DNA of 64,000 bases from NCBI GenBank assembly GCA_025024175.1, contig QCXZ01000041.1, positions 9,915,786 to 9,979,785 on the forward strand, written 5' to 3'. This stretch comes from Rhyzopertha dominica. Taxonomy: Eukaryota; Arthropoda; Insecta; Coleoptera; Bostrichidae. The notes under the pieces are model-generated. The model saw nothing but the letters and a program-made list of their open reading frames with translations, searched no databases and was not told where the DNA came from. The position numbers were made by a program, and so were the translations under genes. Positions 43,446-54,395 of this stretch are shown piece after piece (positions within the stretch are counted from its first letter, which is position 1; each line of letters starts with the position of its first letter).

Positions 43446-43714
43446 AAAATGCATGTCTATGCTGTGCTGTCTGCACCTCAACCAACTGCAGATAGATCTA
43501 TTTCGCTGTCATTACAGCTCATCAGTGCAGTTTAGGTGTAGTGCAGACAGCACGGCATAGAACTGGTTTTGCCTATACACCAAAGCAATGGTATGATGTA
43601 AGTAAGGATTTAGATGGCAACGCCATCTGTCAGTACCCGTTAAGACAGCTAGGTGGCTTTGTCATCATCTCAGTGTAATGCTGACAGATTGCATTGCCAT
43701 CTAAATTCTTACTT
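43446..43714 (+). mobile_element. Two-hairpin repeat (A+B), 10-12-bp target duplication
   Basis: Starts AAAATGCATGTCTATGCTGT. Hairpin A: CTATGCTGTGCTGTCTGCAC ... GTGCAGACAGCACGGCATAG, 18 of 20 paired. Hairpin B: GTAAGTAAGGATTTAGATGG ... CCATCTAAATTCTTACTTAC, nearly perfect. Flanks are (A)CCTATAAAACT at 43434-43445 and 43715-43726. It agrees in borders and order with 26880-27120. It is better preserved than that copy and could serve as the family reference. It has no coding capacity. Confidence 0.7.
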
Positions 43715-43729
43715 ACCTATAAAACTATT

Positions 43730-44964
43730 ATATTAAGTCTTGATTTGACACATGTAAAAAACAATTTGTTATATAGCAATTTCATCTGTGATAATCGTGT
43801 TTTATAAAGAGGAAGCTATATTATTATCACGATTATAAGCACATATATGGCCGCCATTGCGTAAAGCCCACTGAAAAGTAATGTACAAAAGTTATGTTTC
43901 TAGCAAAAATGATTATAAAATCCGGTTTATAATCAGTGCAGATAGGTTTAAGATGCCACATGATTAAAAATATTTTTTGTATTTTGTAAATATTTCTTTT
44001 AAATTGATGAAATACTTATTATTTTTGAAGCACTTTTGTACATATATATGTATATGTTTCACAGAAAATTTTGTTTGGTAGTAGTTTCTTGTGACTGCAA
44101 TTCAATACTACGCATATTTTATGTCATCTGGTACGGTATATATCTCGGTCTGAGGACATGTTTTATTTTACAGAAGAGGAATATGATTTACAACTTTACC
44201 CAGTCGTTAAGAAATAAATCATTCTCCGCCAAATCAGTTAAAACACTGAAAGATCCCTTTGAAGATGCTGAATGCAACAGAATTGTTGCATAATAATGAC
44301 TAACATTTGTAAAACCGTTCTATAATAAATTGCTATAAAACCGTCTTGTAACTGATTTATAGTAATTTTTATTTCACCTCTGTAACTATCTACAAAACTG
44401 TTCTATAACACATACTAAAACCATTATGGGATACTGTATATAACTAAAATGTTTTATAAAGATGCGCCTTTTTGCATTTTAAGCATTCTATAAACGTTGT
44501 GACAATGTTTACAAGAGTATCACTGTTTTATAGAAATTGTTTTATAATCGTTTGCCTGACCATTAAAAAGCTGTAAGTTGCTAGTTGGGTACCAATCAAG
44601 TTGTAGTATTATCCTCAAGTAAACCCGCAGTGGTTGCGACAAACACAGCCAGAGGCAGAGTTAAACAAATATTTGGCCGACATGATAGTGTGTCCTTCTT
44701 TTAGTAAATATTTTTTTTAAAGAAATTTTCCTCTGGAGCGTCGTTTGGATCTTTTAAGATTTGACCTCATTAGAACTCTAATTCTTGAAAATATAGACGT
44801 ACCAATTCAAATATTTAGTCCCCATCTCATTTGGTGCTTTAGTATTGAAGTTCTTAAATAATATTTTGTTCATAGGATAGGATGACAGTTGAAATACCGG
44901 ATTTATAATAATAGGCTTTAAAAATGAGAAAATTTGCTGTAGAGGATTCTGAATATAATGAGCG
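43730..44964. other. AT-rich DNA with repeated TTTTATA words
   Basis: GTAAAACCGTTCTATAATAA (44310), AAAACCGTCTTGTAAC (44336), AAAACTGTTCTATAACA (44393) and similar words recur, suggesting a degenerate short tandem array between about 44300 and 44560. No gene seen; the 85-codon frame at 44036-44293 has no domain. Confidence 0.4.
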
Positions 44965-44965
44965 T

Positions 44966-45460
44966 ACAGTGTACAGTTCCAAATGCATACGCACGTGCCA
45001 GCCAGAATAAATTATTATTAAAAATGAAGCACCTGGATATTTACTTTATAAGAGAAGGTGGGCGATTATTAAAGACTTTAAACATACATAGCTTTTTTTA
45101 ATATACTTGTATCTGGAGCTTTTTAAAATTAGCTTTGGGATATGTGTATACACATAGTGTTAAAAGAACCAAAGTTGCTACAAAACAAACTTGTAACAAT
45201 AACAATAGTACGACCCTTATGTATATGTACATATTATAGTAGTATATTATTTTTTTTTCTGCTGGTATGTCTCCAAATTATTGATATTTATATCTTTATT
45301 TTAATTTCAGTGGATTACTTCCACCTTCTTCAAGCCTTATTTTTTTATATTATACAAACCTGTATTGTTGTATCATTTTTATTACTTATTTGAGGAATTG
45401 ACTTTGTATATTTTGCTTTCATGGTTCCAATATCTGACAAACCAAATATAACTATTTTAC
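44966..45460 (+). repeat. 0.5-kb repeat, copy 1
   Basis: Similar over its length to 48745-49237: both contain AGCACCTGGATATTTACTTT, TTAGCTTTGGGATATGTGTA, AACAATAGTACGACCCTTAT and ATATCTGACAAACCAAATAT. The family is unknown to me; no coding frame with a domain. Confidence 0.8.
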
Positions 45461-45575
45461 TTCACATTTGAACCAAGAAAGCGAAAATATACGAAATTAG
45501 TTCCACAAATAAGTAATATAAATGATACAAACAATACACGTTTGTACAGTATACAAAAATAATGCTTGCGTGCAC
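45333..45575. repeat. Long palindrome made by an inverted partial copy
   Basis: The right end of the 0.5-kb repeat (45333-45452) is followed after 13 bp by its inverse (45466-45575): TTTGCTTTCATGGTTCC pairs with TTGAACCAAGAAAGCGAAAA, and CAAACCTGTATTGTTGTATC with GATACAAACAATACACGTTT. Arms are about 110 bp at roughly 85-90% by eye. Confidence 0.75.
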
Positions 45576-45579
45576 CCTA

Positions 45580-46160
45580 CTTTCCTTTTTTCTTTCTAAA
45601 TTATTATAAACTATAAAGGTGTAAATTATAAAATATACATCCCTGGTAAAAGTATTAGAGATGACACCTACCATTCTTAAATAAATACCTACCATTGTAC
45701 GCATCATAAGAAAGATATTGGATTCTTCAACACTAATAAGTTTTGAGTTTGAATATGTATTATCCATAAATAAAACAAAACTCATATGCGCCACATAAGT
45801 AAATATTAGGGAATGGAGAGCCAATGCAAATTAAATCTGTTTGCACCTTATAAGTACTTTGATTATCGACTCATCATCGGCATAAATCTGTCGGAGACCG
45901 ATATTTTAGGGGTATCATCCATTAGTGTAGGTATGCACAAGCAAGCAGAGAAAAGCTTGTGCCTCTAATTATTATTTCCATACCAATAGGCTATGTATGT
46001 AAAACATCTCAAGCTCTAGAGCTCGCAGAAAGCGAACACTTTTGTTAGTGTGTACCGCGCTTATGTCAACAATTAGTGTGAAGCTACTCGTCTACATTGT
46101 TACAAGGTATTCTGGCTGGGTGAAAACAAGTTTATTAGTTTTAACCTCAGAAATGGCACT
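45580..46160. other. Unrecognised DNA
   Basis: Nothing recognised. Confidence 0.4.
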
Positions 46161-47526
46161 GACAAATTAGGCATTCCAAACCACGTGACCCCGGCTGAGG
46201 GCATATTAGAGATGGGCGTTCTAGTTCATTTTGGTGAATAGTTCATGCTGAATTAGTTCAATTTTATCGTTCAAAATGAACTATAGTTGGAATTCACTGG
46301 ACGCTTCTAATATCGTACTTCGTAGTCTTGCAGTTCATATAACGCAATATACATATTACATTAGATATTAGTACATATTATGTACTTGCGGACTTGTGTC
46401 ATGTAACATACAACCGCTGATTGCCGTTTAGTTCTATGATAGCTACACATGTCGTGTGTATTTGAGATATGAAATGTAATAGGTACTTTAACTATTAATG
46501 AATCTGGCGTTATGAAATATATTCAGATTTGTACATAACATGATAATTAATAACTTCACTAATACATAATAATACAACTGCAATCAAAATAGTTGTTGTT
46601 AAAGACAAATAGATAACCGCTGTGCAAGCGAGCGAGACTTTAAGTTTGTCAGTCATCAATGGCACATTATTAATTATCTATTCGTAAATATTAAATTGTA
46701 AATTACAATGAGAATTACCTATTTTATAAAAAAAAATTAAAGTAACCTATTATGTCCCCGAATGTTTATCAAATTTAATATTGTTTTTGTACATTATGTA
46801 ATTGTGTACCTATTTTAACTTTTTCTGGTATCTATTACTGAAATGCTTAAGGCCATTCCTAAAGTACCAGCAATATTTACGTATTGATATAATAACTACA
46901 TATCTGGTATATATCACTGCTTTATTCCAACATTTTGGTTTGCAACAAAACCAAACGGGGACTGCGAGACTGCGACGCCATTGTACTTTAGACATTGAGG
47001 GCATAGGTAGTTCAGCTGGCCGCACATCGTGGTTCGCGAGTCTTTTTACGAAAAGATACATATTCGGTCGTTCTTGCTTCCCAAAGGGCGCTCGCGGTTG
47101 CTCTGTCGTTCAATCCGAACTACGTATCTGTTTCAGTCCAGTATTATACAAGTCGCTTGCAGCGTTCAAAATGAACTGGTTTGGTTTATTCTGACGAACT
47201 AGATCGTTTAATGTAGCGCAACTGAATAGTACACATCGTTTGTTCGTTCACGAACTGCAACCTCTACTCTCTTAATTGCAGCGATCCATACGTCATCTCT
47301 GTGACTGACTCCGAAGCCAAGCACGAGACCCGTAACAGGCATTTTCGTTCAAAAAACACTAATAATATCTTTAAAAAAGGGCAAAAAGAACTCACAACGT
47401 CACAAAAACACAAAGCGTGGCACTTTTCGATCATAAGGCTGTTTGCTATAATGACATTAAAACATATGGTTGCCCTCAACGGCCATATTGGATTTCGTTG
47501 ACAGGTCGTTGGAATGCCTAATTGTC
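46161..47526. mobile_element. DNA element with GGCATTCCAA ends, containing a hAT-like element
   Basis: GACAAATTAGGCATTCCAA (46161) pairs with TTGGAATGCCTAATTGTC (47509-47526); similarity continues inward as GGCTGAGGGCA against TGCCCTCAACGGCC. A TA lies at each end. The right internal part (47267-47500) codes nothing recognisable. The hAT-like element at 46207 sits just inside the left end. Confidence 0.5.
46207..47266. mobile_element. hAT-like element (TAGAGATGGG type), copy 1
   Basis: Left end TAGAGATGGGCGTTCTAGTT with repeated GTTCA boxes; right end GTTCGTTCACGAACTGCAAC then CTCTA, an imperfect inverse. A region of about 0.5 kb (46620-47240) matches 50745-51475 in inverted orientation. I could not find an 8-bp target duplication (GGGCATAT left, CTCTCTTA right), so an end may be displaced or the copy rearranged. 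The 130-codon plus frame at 46802 has no recognised domain. Confidence 0.55.
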
Positions 47527-47529
47527 ATA

Positions 47530-47935
47530 TCATATTAAACTTACTTAGTTGCAGGTATGCAGCTCAGTAGAGTCATATGTTGTACCTACGTACGCCAGAA
47601 ACCTTCATATACATGCACTAGTATGCAAAGTATCGATCGTCAGTTTCAACTGTCACTGTCAACCTGGGACCCATCAGCATGCTGCACGCTTCCTTAAAAA
47701 CCCTTTAGATGTAGACAGCTGTTTTTTCTTTAAGTTTGCATGTATTTTTCCTATAGTAGTATGATCTGCAAATGCCTATAGAACAGATCCTCCTATTAAA
47801 TCAAAACATTTCCTTTGTATAGTTCAATAAAAAGTGAAAGGGCTAGTGGTGTAGCCAACATCACAATTTTAATTACTCTTCGAAAAGCAAGGTAAAAAGC
47901 GTTCTGAGAATGTGTTTTTAAATATCAATTGCGAT
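47530..47935. other. Unrecognised DNA
   Basis: Nothing recognised. Confidence 0.4.
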
Positions 47936-48320
47936 TCCTCGACACTTTCATGCACAAGTTCATTCCAAGGCAATTTCAACTCCTTTTACGTAGTAAAAAC
48001 CGCAATTCACCGGAATCTCCATCGCTCTGGAGGCATCCCAAATGCGGTCTGCCTTCCACGTGTCATGCATGCAAGCGAATTTTTTCATCGACACCATCCG
48101 GAAAGCTCCGGGGACGACGCGTGCTCCGGTGACAGACCGCATTTGGTTCACACGTAGCCATCCGGTTTTTTTCTCTGCTGCGGGCTCGAAAACACGGGTA
48201 CACCTTAAAAGGTAACTTTGTCGGCGTTCCCTTATGGTAGAATTGATTCTCGGAAGTAATAAAGACTTTGCGGTAATCGGTAGGCAATTACGCGCTTGTT
48301 TATGGCCAGGGATTTATTCA
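47936..48320. promoter_or_regulatory. GC-rich island with a spaced inverted repeat
   Basis: GC-richer than its flanks. CCAAATGCGGTCTG (48039) returns inverted as CAGACCGCATTTGG (48132), perfect over 14 bp with about 80 bp between. Between them lie CACGTGTCATGCATGCAAGC and TTTTTTCATCGACACC. Short frames on both strands show no domain. Possible regulatory element or a small RNA/foldback structure. Confidence 0.3.
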
Positions 48321-48620
48321 GGGGTCGTTAATTAAATATATAATATTACAGAATTTCAGCTGGTGGTATGCGCTCGTTTCGTGGAATAGTGTTCTTGGAG
48401 TAGCCCGAATGGGAAGTGGTTAATTACGCATTTTAGCCAAGAAAGTCCATGTATGCAATAATGCTGTTCTTCTTCATGCATTTCGAGATCTGCAAGTTTG
48501 TTTAAGCCAGATAACTCTGTTTCGCTATTGCTAATATAATGATCATATTAGAACGACCACATTTTATATACACGCTTTGGTCAATGGCAAAAGCTAACTA
48601 AATTCTAGATAGAGAAGAAA
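48321..48620. other. Unrecognised DNA
   Basis: Nothing recognised. Confidence 0.4.
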
Positions 48621-48624
48621 TATC

Positions 48625-49368
48625 CTAATCTAATTTAACCTATTTAGTTATGCTCTAGCGTAATTCGCACCTAAGTAGGGTATTTGAGAACCATTTTTTG
48701 TTTTTTTTTTGCACCAATTACTTAAGAGTTGTAGTGTTCCATATAGTGTACATTTCAAAATGCATTCACACGTGCCAGCCAATATCAAATTATTATTACA
48801 AGTGNAGCACCTGGATATTTACTTTATAACAGATGGTGAGTGATTGTTAAAGACTTTAAGCATACATAGTTTTTTAATTTACTTGTATGTGGAGCTTTTT
48901 AAAATTAGCTTTGGGATATGTGTAGTCACATTGTGTTAAAAGAAGCAAAGTTGCTATAAAACAAACTTGTAACAATAACAATAGTACGACCCTTATGTAT
49001 ATGTACATATTATAGTGTATATTATTTTTTTCTGTTGGTATTTCTCTAAATTATTGATATTTATATCTTTATTTTAACAACATTTCAATGGATTACTTCC
49101 ACATTCTTCAAGCCTTTTTTTTTGTATTATACAAACTTGTATTGTTGTATCATTTTTNTTATTTATTTGTGGAATTGATTTTGTATATTTTGCTTTCTTG
49201 GTTCAAATATCTGACAAACCAAATATAACTATTTTACTATTTTACTAATCTAATTTAACCTATTTAGTTATGCTTTAGCGTAATTCGCACCTAAGTAGGG
49301 TATTTGACTGACAACTATGTTTTGTTTTTTTTTTGTACCAATCACTGAAGAGTTGTAGTGTTCCATAT
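48625..49368. repeat. 0.5-kb repeat, copy 2, between 120-bp direct repeats
   Basis: The body (48745-49237) matches 44966-45460. It is bounded by direct repeats 48625-48744 and 49245-49368, each running CTAATCTAATTTAACCTATT, TAGCGTAATTCGCACCTAAG, then a T run and GAGTTGTAGTGTTCCATAT. Copy 1 lacks these flanks. This could be a partial tandem duplication, an element with very short LTR-like ends, or insertion with an unusually long target duplication. One N at 48805, another at 49158. Confidence 0.75.
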
Positions 49369-49399
49369 TTCAAGACCACGGAAAGTCGAGAAGCCGAAG

Positions 49400-49646
49400 C
49401 AGTGGCGTAGCCAGAAAATTAACTTGGGGGGCAAAGCTACAAACACAAGAAAAAATGTTAAATACAAACAAGGAAAAACTTAAATTTTAATATTTAATTT
49501 GCTAAAATATTATTATACAACAAACCAATAGTTTGCAACAAATTTGTACTGTTAAATGTAAAAAAGCTGCTATTCCATTATCAAAATAATTTAGTTCCTG
49601 GGGGGGGGGGAATTCCTCCTCTGCCCCCCCCTTCGCTACGCCACTG
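49400..49646. mobile_element. hAT-type MITE, 247 bp
   Basis: Ends CAGTGGCGTAGCCAG and the inverse GCTACGCCACTG. Flanks AGCCGAAG (49392-49399) and AGCCAAAG (49647-49654) differ at one of eight positions, an 8-bp duplication as made by hAT transposases. The subterminal G and C homopolymers (49600-49611, 49624-49631) are common in this MITE type. No coding capacity. Confidence 0.85.
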
Positions 49647-49659
49647 AGCCAAAGCCAAA

Positions 49660-50734
49660 GACCAAAACGTTTTTTATGGAATGTGTGATTAGTTATACTG
49701 TACGCATGGTGGACTGCAATAGGGTTTTCATTAATATATATGCAACTGCATCTGGAAAAGTAAACTAACTGTAGGCAATTAAGACACCACTGACAAAAGT
49801 TAAATGTGTATACCGTATTTCCCAGAAGTGCAAAACATTAAACACAACATTACGAGCATTCCTAAAAAATCTCCCGCTTCTTAGTGGAGAAAGGTATTAT
49901 TTAGATGAAAAGCTAAATGTGAAAACAGTTTGTAACAGCAGCATTCACATTGTTGGTGTATATCAAACATGGCTAAGTTGTGAGTGCCCAGGCGCTTCTG
50001 TATGTATAATTGAGTTGGAAGACGAGGTGGAGTTGCTGTATAACGTGCGCTTATAGATGTAAATAATTCTATAAATCGCGTTTGGAAGGTGGTTTGGAAC
50101 TGTTATGGTTGTATAGTCATCAGAGTGCCTGAAAGATGTGTCAGTACTGGGTTGAAATACGAAAATTGTTGTAACTTGAATATGAACTGTATGGACCATA
50201 TAATGGTCACATCAAGCACGATAGTACTGAAGGTTGCAGATTAAGTTATAGTCACGAAATTTCTTTCAGAAGTAAGAAATAACAATAATTATAGGTATAG
50301 TAGACTTAAGGTAACCTCTACAGGCTATATCCTTGCACTGTTGCACTATGGAAGCTCTGTCTGACTAAAAACATCTTTTAGTCCATCAAAGTACAATTAT
50401 TTAACAGGTTTACTGTAGCCACAAGCTCACAAGTACGATACATAACATAAAAGTTATACGGAACCATGTCACCCCACAGCTCCGAAATGTGAGCTTTCTG
50501 CAACCTTAAAGTTGATTATCCCACAAACACTACAGAATATGTTAAAAATCACACTCCCACGCGTTTTCACATATTATCAAATAATATCAAATAATTCAAA
50601 AAACCGACAGATACCAAGTACACGTCAAAGCAATAGTTTTGTTCATTATCCTGAGGGGCGGCAAACTGATTTAATCAATAATTGCCATAAGCGCTCTGGA
50701 TGCATGAATCATTTATAGGAACCCTGTATTGTAT
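49660..50734. other. Unrecognised DNA
   Basis: No supported gene or repeat end was recognised. Confidence 0.4.
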
Positions 50735-51478
50735 ATAGGTACACAGGCGGGAAGTTCGCGAACGAGTGAACGAGGTGTACTATTATTCAATTGGATCGCA
50801 ATGAACGATATAGTTTGTCAGTATAAAATGAACCAATTCGTTTTGAACTACGAAAGGGACTTGTATGATACTCTCTGAAACAGACGCGGCATTCGGATTG
50901 AACAACCGCAACCGACGACGAACCACCGAATATAATCTTTTCGTGAATCGACACGCTAATTACGATGTGCGGCAGGGTGAACGATATACTACGTGTAAAG
51001 CTAGTTAATTCGCAGTGCATAACGTAGCAAAGGAGTCGCAGTCCGTTTCGCTGTTTGGCATTTCTACTTAACATTTTGTTGCGAACTTGATTGCTAGAAT
51101 AAAACATAAATATGTAATTTATTATATCCATAAATATTGATACTTATAAACTGGCCTGAAGCATTTCAATAATACCATGGTAAGTATGTTTAAAATTAAG
51201 ATCAGTTAAAGAAAGTAGTACAATTATATAATATAGGAACGATATTAAATATGACAAACAATTAGAAAAACAATAGGTAAGTTATAGCTTACAGACGCAT
51301 ATTTTTAATAAAGTAATTATTATCGCTATTTACAATAAGCTAACAATTACGAATGCGTAATCAGTGTGCTGTTTCTTTAACTTTTATTAGGCTGTTAATC
51401 ATAGTTATTATCATATAGTGATGACTGCTGATGAACATCAAAGTCCCACTCGCTTGTAGTGATTATCTATGTGTTTTT
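50735..51478. repeat. hAT-like element, copy 2 (inverted, partial)
   Basis: Matches the reverse complement of 46620-47250: shared GTTCGCGAACG / GTTCGTGAACG, GAACGATATAGTTTGTCAGT, CAGATACG-type and GATGTGCGG blocks, and TGATGACTG ... CTCGCTTG ... GATTATCTAT at the far end. The terminal TAGAG has been lost and similarity stops near 51478. The minus frame at 50787-51131 has no recognised domain. Confidence 0.55.
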
Positions 51479-51859
51479 TAGTTACCTACATTAACAAGAA
51501 TAAAATCAAACCACAATTTGATAAGTTAGCAACTTACAAAATTTTATATGCTTATGTCCCTTTTTCATTTTATATAAGTATGCAAAGTTTGAGAGTATTT
51601 CAATACACGTCATCGAAAAAAATCTCAAGCCAGCTAAGAAATTGTAACGAAGAAAAACTGCATTAAAAATGTATCTATAATTGTGCCAGAAAAATTGGTG
51701 AAAAATAACGGAAATAAATATTCTCTGAATATTACAATCTAGAAGAAATTGTTCATTGTAAATACCACGGAAATGCATAATCCTCAGCGAAGAAGAAGAG
51801 ATAAAAATGCGCAAAAAATTTCAAGAAAGGCAAATAGTTACAGATATTTCTTTGTTTCA

Positions 51860-52560
51860 ATCGCATCCAAGTATGCACAAGATTAAAACAGATTAAAACA
51901 CTCTTCGAAAAAGTATTCAGGGTAAACATAATAAAAACCATGCTACAGAAGAGGCAGCAGATTTATTAAGCGAACATATTAATCTGTTCCCTAAAGTCGA
52001 GAGCCATTATTGTAGGCCGACTGCTAAAAAGGAATACATTCAAGGTAACCTGTCAATTCAAAAAATGTACAATCTCTATCAAGATTTTATAAAAGGAAAA
52101 GGGCTCGATCCCGTAAAAATTCACATATACCGTAAAATATTTTGTATTGAATTTAACTACTCATTTAATAAGCCTTCAAAAGGTTTGTATGATATACAGA
52201 GGTAGTTCTTAGAAAGAAAAAAAATAATTTAAGTGAAGAAAAAGAAAACGGATATGAAAAGAATATCCGCGAAAAAGAATGATTAGAAAAGACAAAAGAG
52301 GGACATTGAGGAGGGCAAAGCAATTTTATGCTTTGACCTGGAAAACGTCTTAACCTGTCCGAAAGGTGACATCAAAAACTTCTTTTATAGAAGCAACTTT
52401 TACAAATGATAGTGCATCTCTCCATTGATGGTAAAGTATATTGTGCAGTTTGGTCCGAGGCTACGCACGGAAGAGCTGGTATTGATATTGCCAGTTCAAT
52501 CTACAAAATCCTGATTAGAGTTATTGAGGNTTATCCCTTCTTGAAAGAGCTAACGTTTTT
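51860..52560 (+). pseudogene. Decayed TE-encoded protein, DUF7869-like family (copy 2)
   Basis: Plus frames read QGKHNKNHATEEAADLLSEH, INLFPKVESHYCRPTAKKEY (51975-52030), LSIQKMYNLYQDF, KIFCIEFNYSFNKPSKGLYD (52135-52190), a Lys/Glu-rich stretch, LCFDLENVLTCPKGDIKNFF (52328-52385), and, after a stop and shift, IDGKVYCAVWSEATHGRAG (52420-52480). EFNYSFNKP and DLENVL match FNYSFKSPDN and DLEKCLPMP of the copy at 10395-11560, so the two are relatives. The WSDNC block expected next is not readable; an N lies at 52530. At least four disruptions are present. Superfamily unknown to me. Confidence 0.6.
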
Positions 52561-52849
52561 GATTACTTTCGTTTTTTTTTGTAAATTTTTATGCACAGCT
52601 TTTCCTATCGGTGTGATCCAGCAATGTCAACTTAAAAAAACTGATAATGTTTCATTGCCTTTTAGTCAGAAGCTCCTAATATTTACTTGCCTTTTTATCT
52701 TTTTTATGCTTTGTACCATAAGCTTATGATAGTAAGGTAGAGAGTAGCGTTTTTGTAGAAAACTGACATGTTCACTCGATAGTTTCCCACTTCTATTTCA
52801 AGCTATAAGAGCAAACTGTATAGCAAGCCAACCCAATGTTTGTCGAACA
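52561..52849. other. Unrecognised AT-rich DNA
   Basis: Nothing recognised beyond a hydrophobic chance frame. Confidence 0.35.
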
Positions 52850-53812
52850 TCGGTGTAGCGTAGAAACTAACATATTTAATTCAGCGCGCAGCAAAAAAGT
52901 TGCGCTAGCGCAAACACATCCGTGGTTTCCTGTAATTTAAGTCCCGATCTGAGCATGGTGATATCGCGAACACCTATCTCCGCTCGTTGCGAATGTAACC
53001 TCCTTCATTTAACAAGATCGAGCGCCTGTTCCGATCGCTGTAATTGCGTTTCATCCGCTGTGTTGGCATATATGCAATGTAGTCGATCGGCTTTTGTTGG
53101 AATAAGCAAGACTTGAGAGCGCGGATTGCCGGTACCAGCTGGAGAGGCACGTTCTGGTCATTCCTGGCCATAAAGTGAATGTGTACGGCGCACGATAAGA
53201 GATTTCCTGCGCTGAGCACACATCATTATCGGCCGTCGAGGAGCAATTGCTATAAACAAGGGCTCACCCCCTCCGGAGCCCCCGGCAAATGATAAACATT
53301 ACAATTTTCATTTTGGCCCCGAGCCCGGAACTGCCAGCTCCAATGCCAAACGGATCCCGGCTGTTATTATTGTTGCAACGATTGTTGTCGACGAGTGCGG
53401 CTAATGGCACATAATCTGATTGCTAATGCATTTCTTCAGCCGACGTACTACGCTTTAATAGCGGCGATTTGGCAGTTGATAAAACTTTGAATGTCCTGGA
53501 AACGCTTTAATGCATTTGGCACTTAGAGCGGAAGTTNTAGTCCCCCCGTACAGTAACGTGTTGTGACGGGTTAATGTGTCCTAACTGGAAAGTATAAAGG
53601 AATCTTAAAAGACTGGCCGCCGCTCGTGTAAAAGGATGCACGGGACGATAAGAACGTGGCATCCTGGATTGCTTCCTCATAGCGGCAGCTGACTTGCCTT
53701 CGAGAGATAAGTTAACTTGCCGCTGAGTAAAAAGTTGGCGCTTTGTGGTTATAATGAATTCCTCATGCGGGCAATGCGGCTGCGCTGCATACTCCGCACG
53801 CAATTTGTATGT
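52850..53812. promoter_or_regulatory. Large GC-rich island, candidate regulatory cluster
   Basis: The longest island, almost 1 kb. It has GGCCATAAAGTG and GCAATTGCTATAAAC (posterior-Hox-like TAAA cores), CTCCGGAGCCCCCGGC, CTTCATTTAACAAG, TGATTGCTAATGC and TAATGTGTCC-type cores. A 98-codon minus frame at 53507-53803 has no domain and an N at 53537. No repeat ends were found. Conserved non-coding function is inferred from composition and the density of such cores. Confidence 0.4.
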
Positions 53813-54011
53813 TAGGTATTGCTAGCATTTAGGAAATGTCAGGGTGATAGAGGAAGCTCCTGGGACCAATTACGATATTTATAAAGCGGAATCTTGCGTC
53901 AGATCTTCAGATCTTTTGCAAACAGTAGTATTCATTTCTATCTCAGATTTCGATATAAAACATTCTTGATTTCACCATTTGCAGCAACAACAGTGACCAG
54001 AACATACAATG

Positions 54012-54395
54012 GGCCTGTTCACTAAATTTCAATTTACGAAGAATTAAGTAGTAATCGCTAGTAAACACCTTGAAAACCAAACTTCATTTGCATTTCTCGT
54101 TTTCAAACTATGGCCATCTGAAATTTGCCCGCGTTCCCTGTGTGGAGGCTAGTAATACGTCACATGCACTCTAGTCGGCCACGCCCCCTGTATAAAGTAA
54201 ACGGCAATCTTGGCAGCGAGTGTGCATGTGACGTATGTTAGCCTCCACACAGGGATAGCGCGGTAAAACTTTAGATGGCCATAGTTTGAAAACTACGAAT
54301 GTAAATGAAGTTCTGTTTACGGGAAGTTTATCAGCGACTTGAATACTAGATAATGATGTAGAATTTGCATTAAATTAAATTTTAGTGGACAGGCC
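54012..54395. mobile_element. Fold-back MITE with about 160-190-bp arms
   Basis: Ends GGCCTGTTCACTAAATTTCA and GGCCTGTCCACTAAAATTTA (reverse complement of the right end). Inner arms match over TTTTCAAACTATGGCCATCT and CCCTGTGTGGAGGCTA, with a short centre at about 54165-54215. The target duplication is unclear. Non-autonomous DNA element of unknown superfamily. Confidence 0.8.

Noticed and set aside
45462..45824. 120-codon minus frame with hydrophobic segments
   Set aside because: It starts in the inverted repeat arm and has no membrane-protein family pattern; likely chance in AT-rich DNA.
46802..47194. 130-codon plus frame inside the hAT-like element as its transposase
   Set aside because: No hATC, BED or catalytic motif, and the matching region in the inverted copy is not open.
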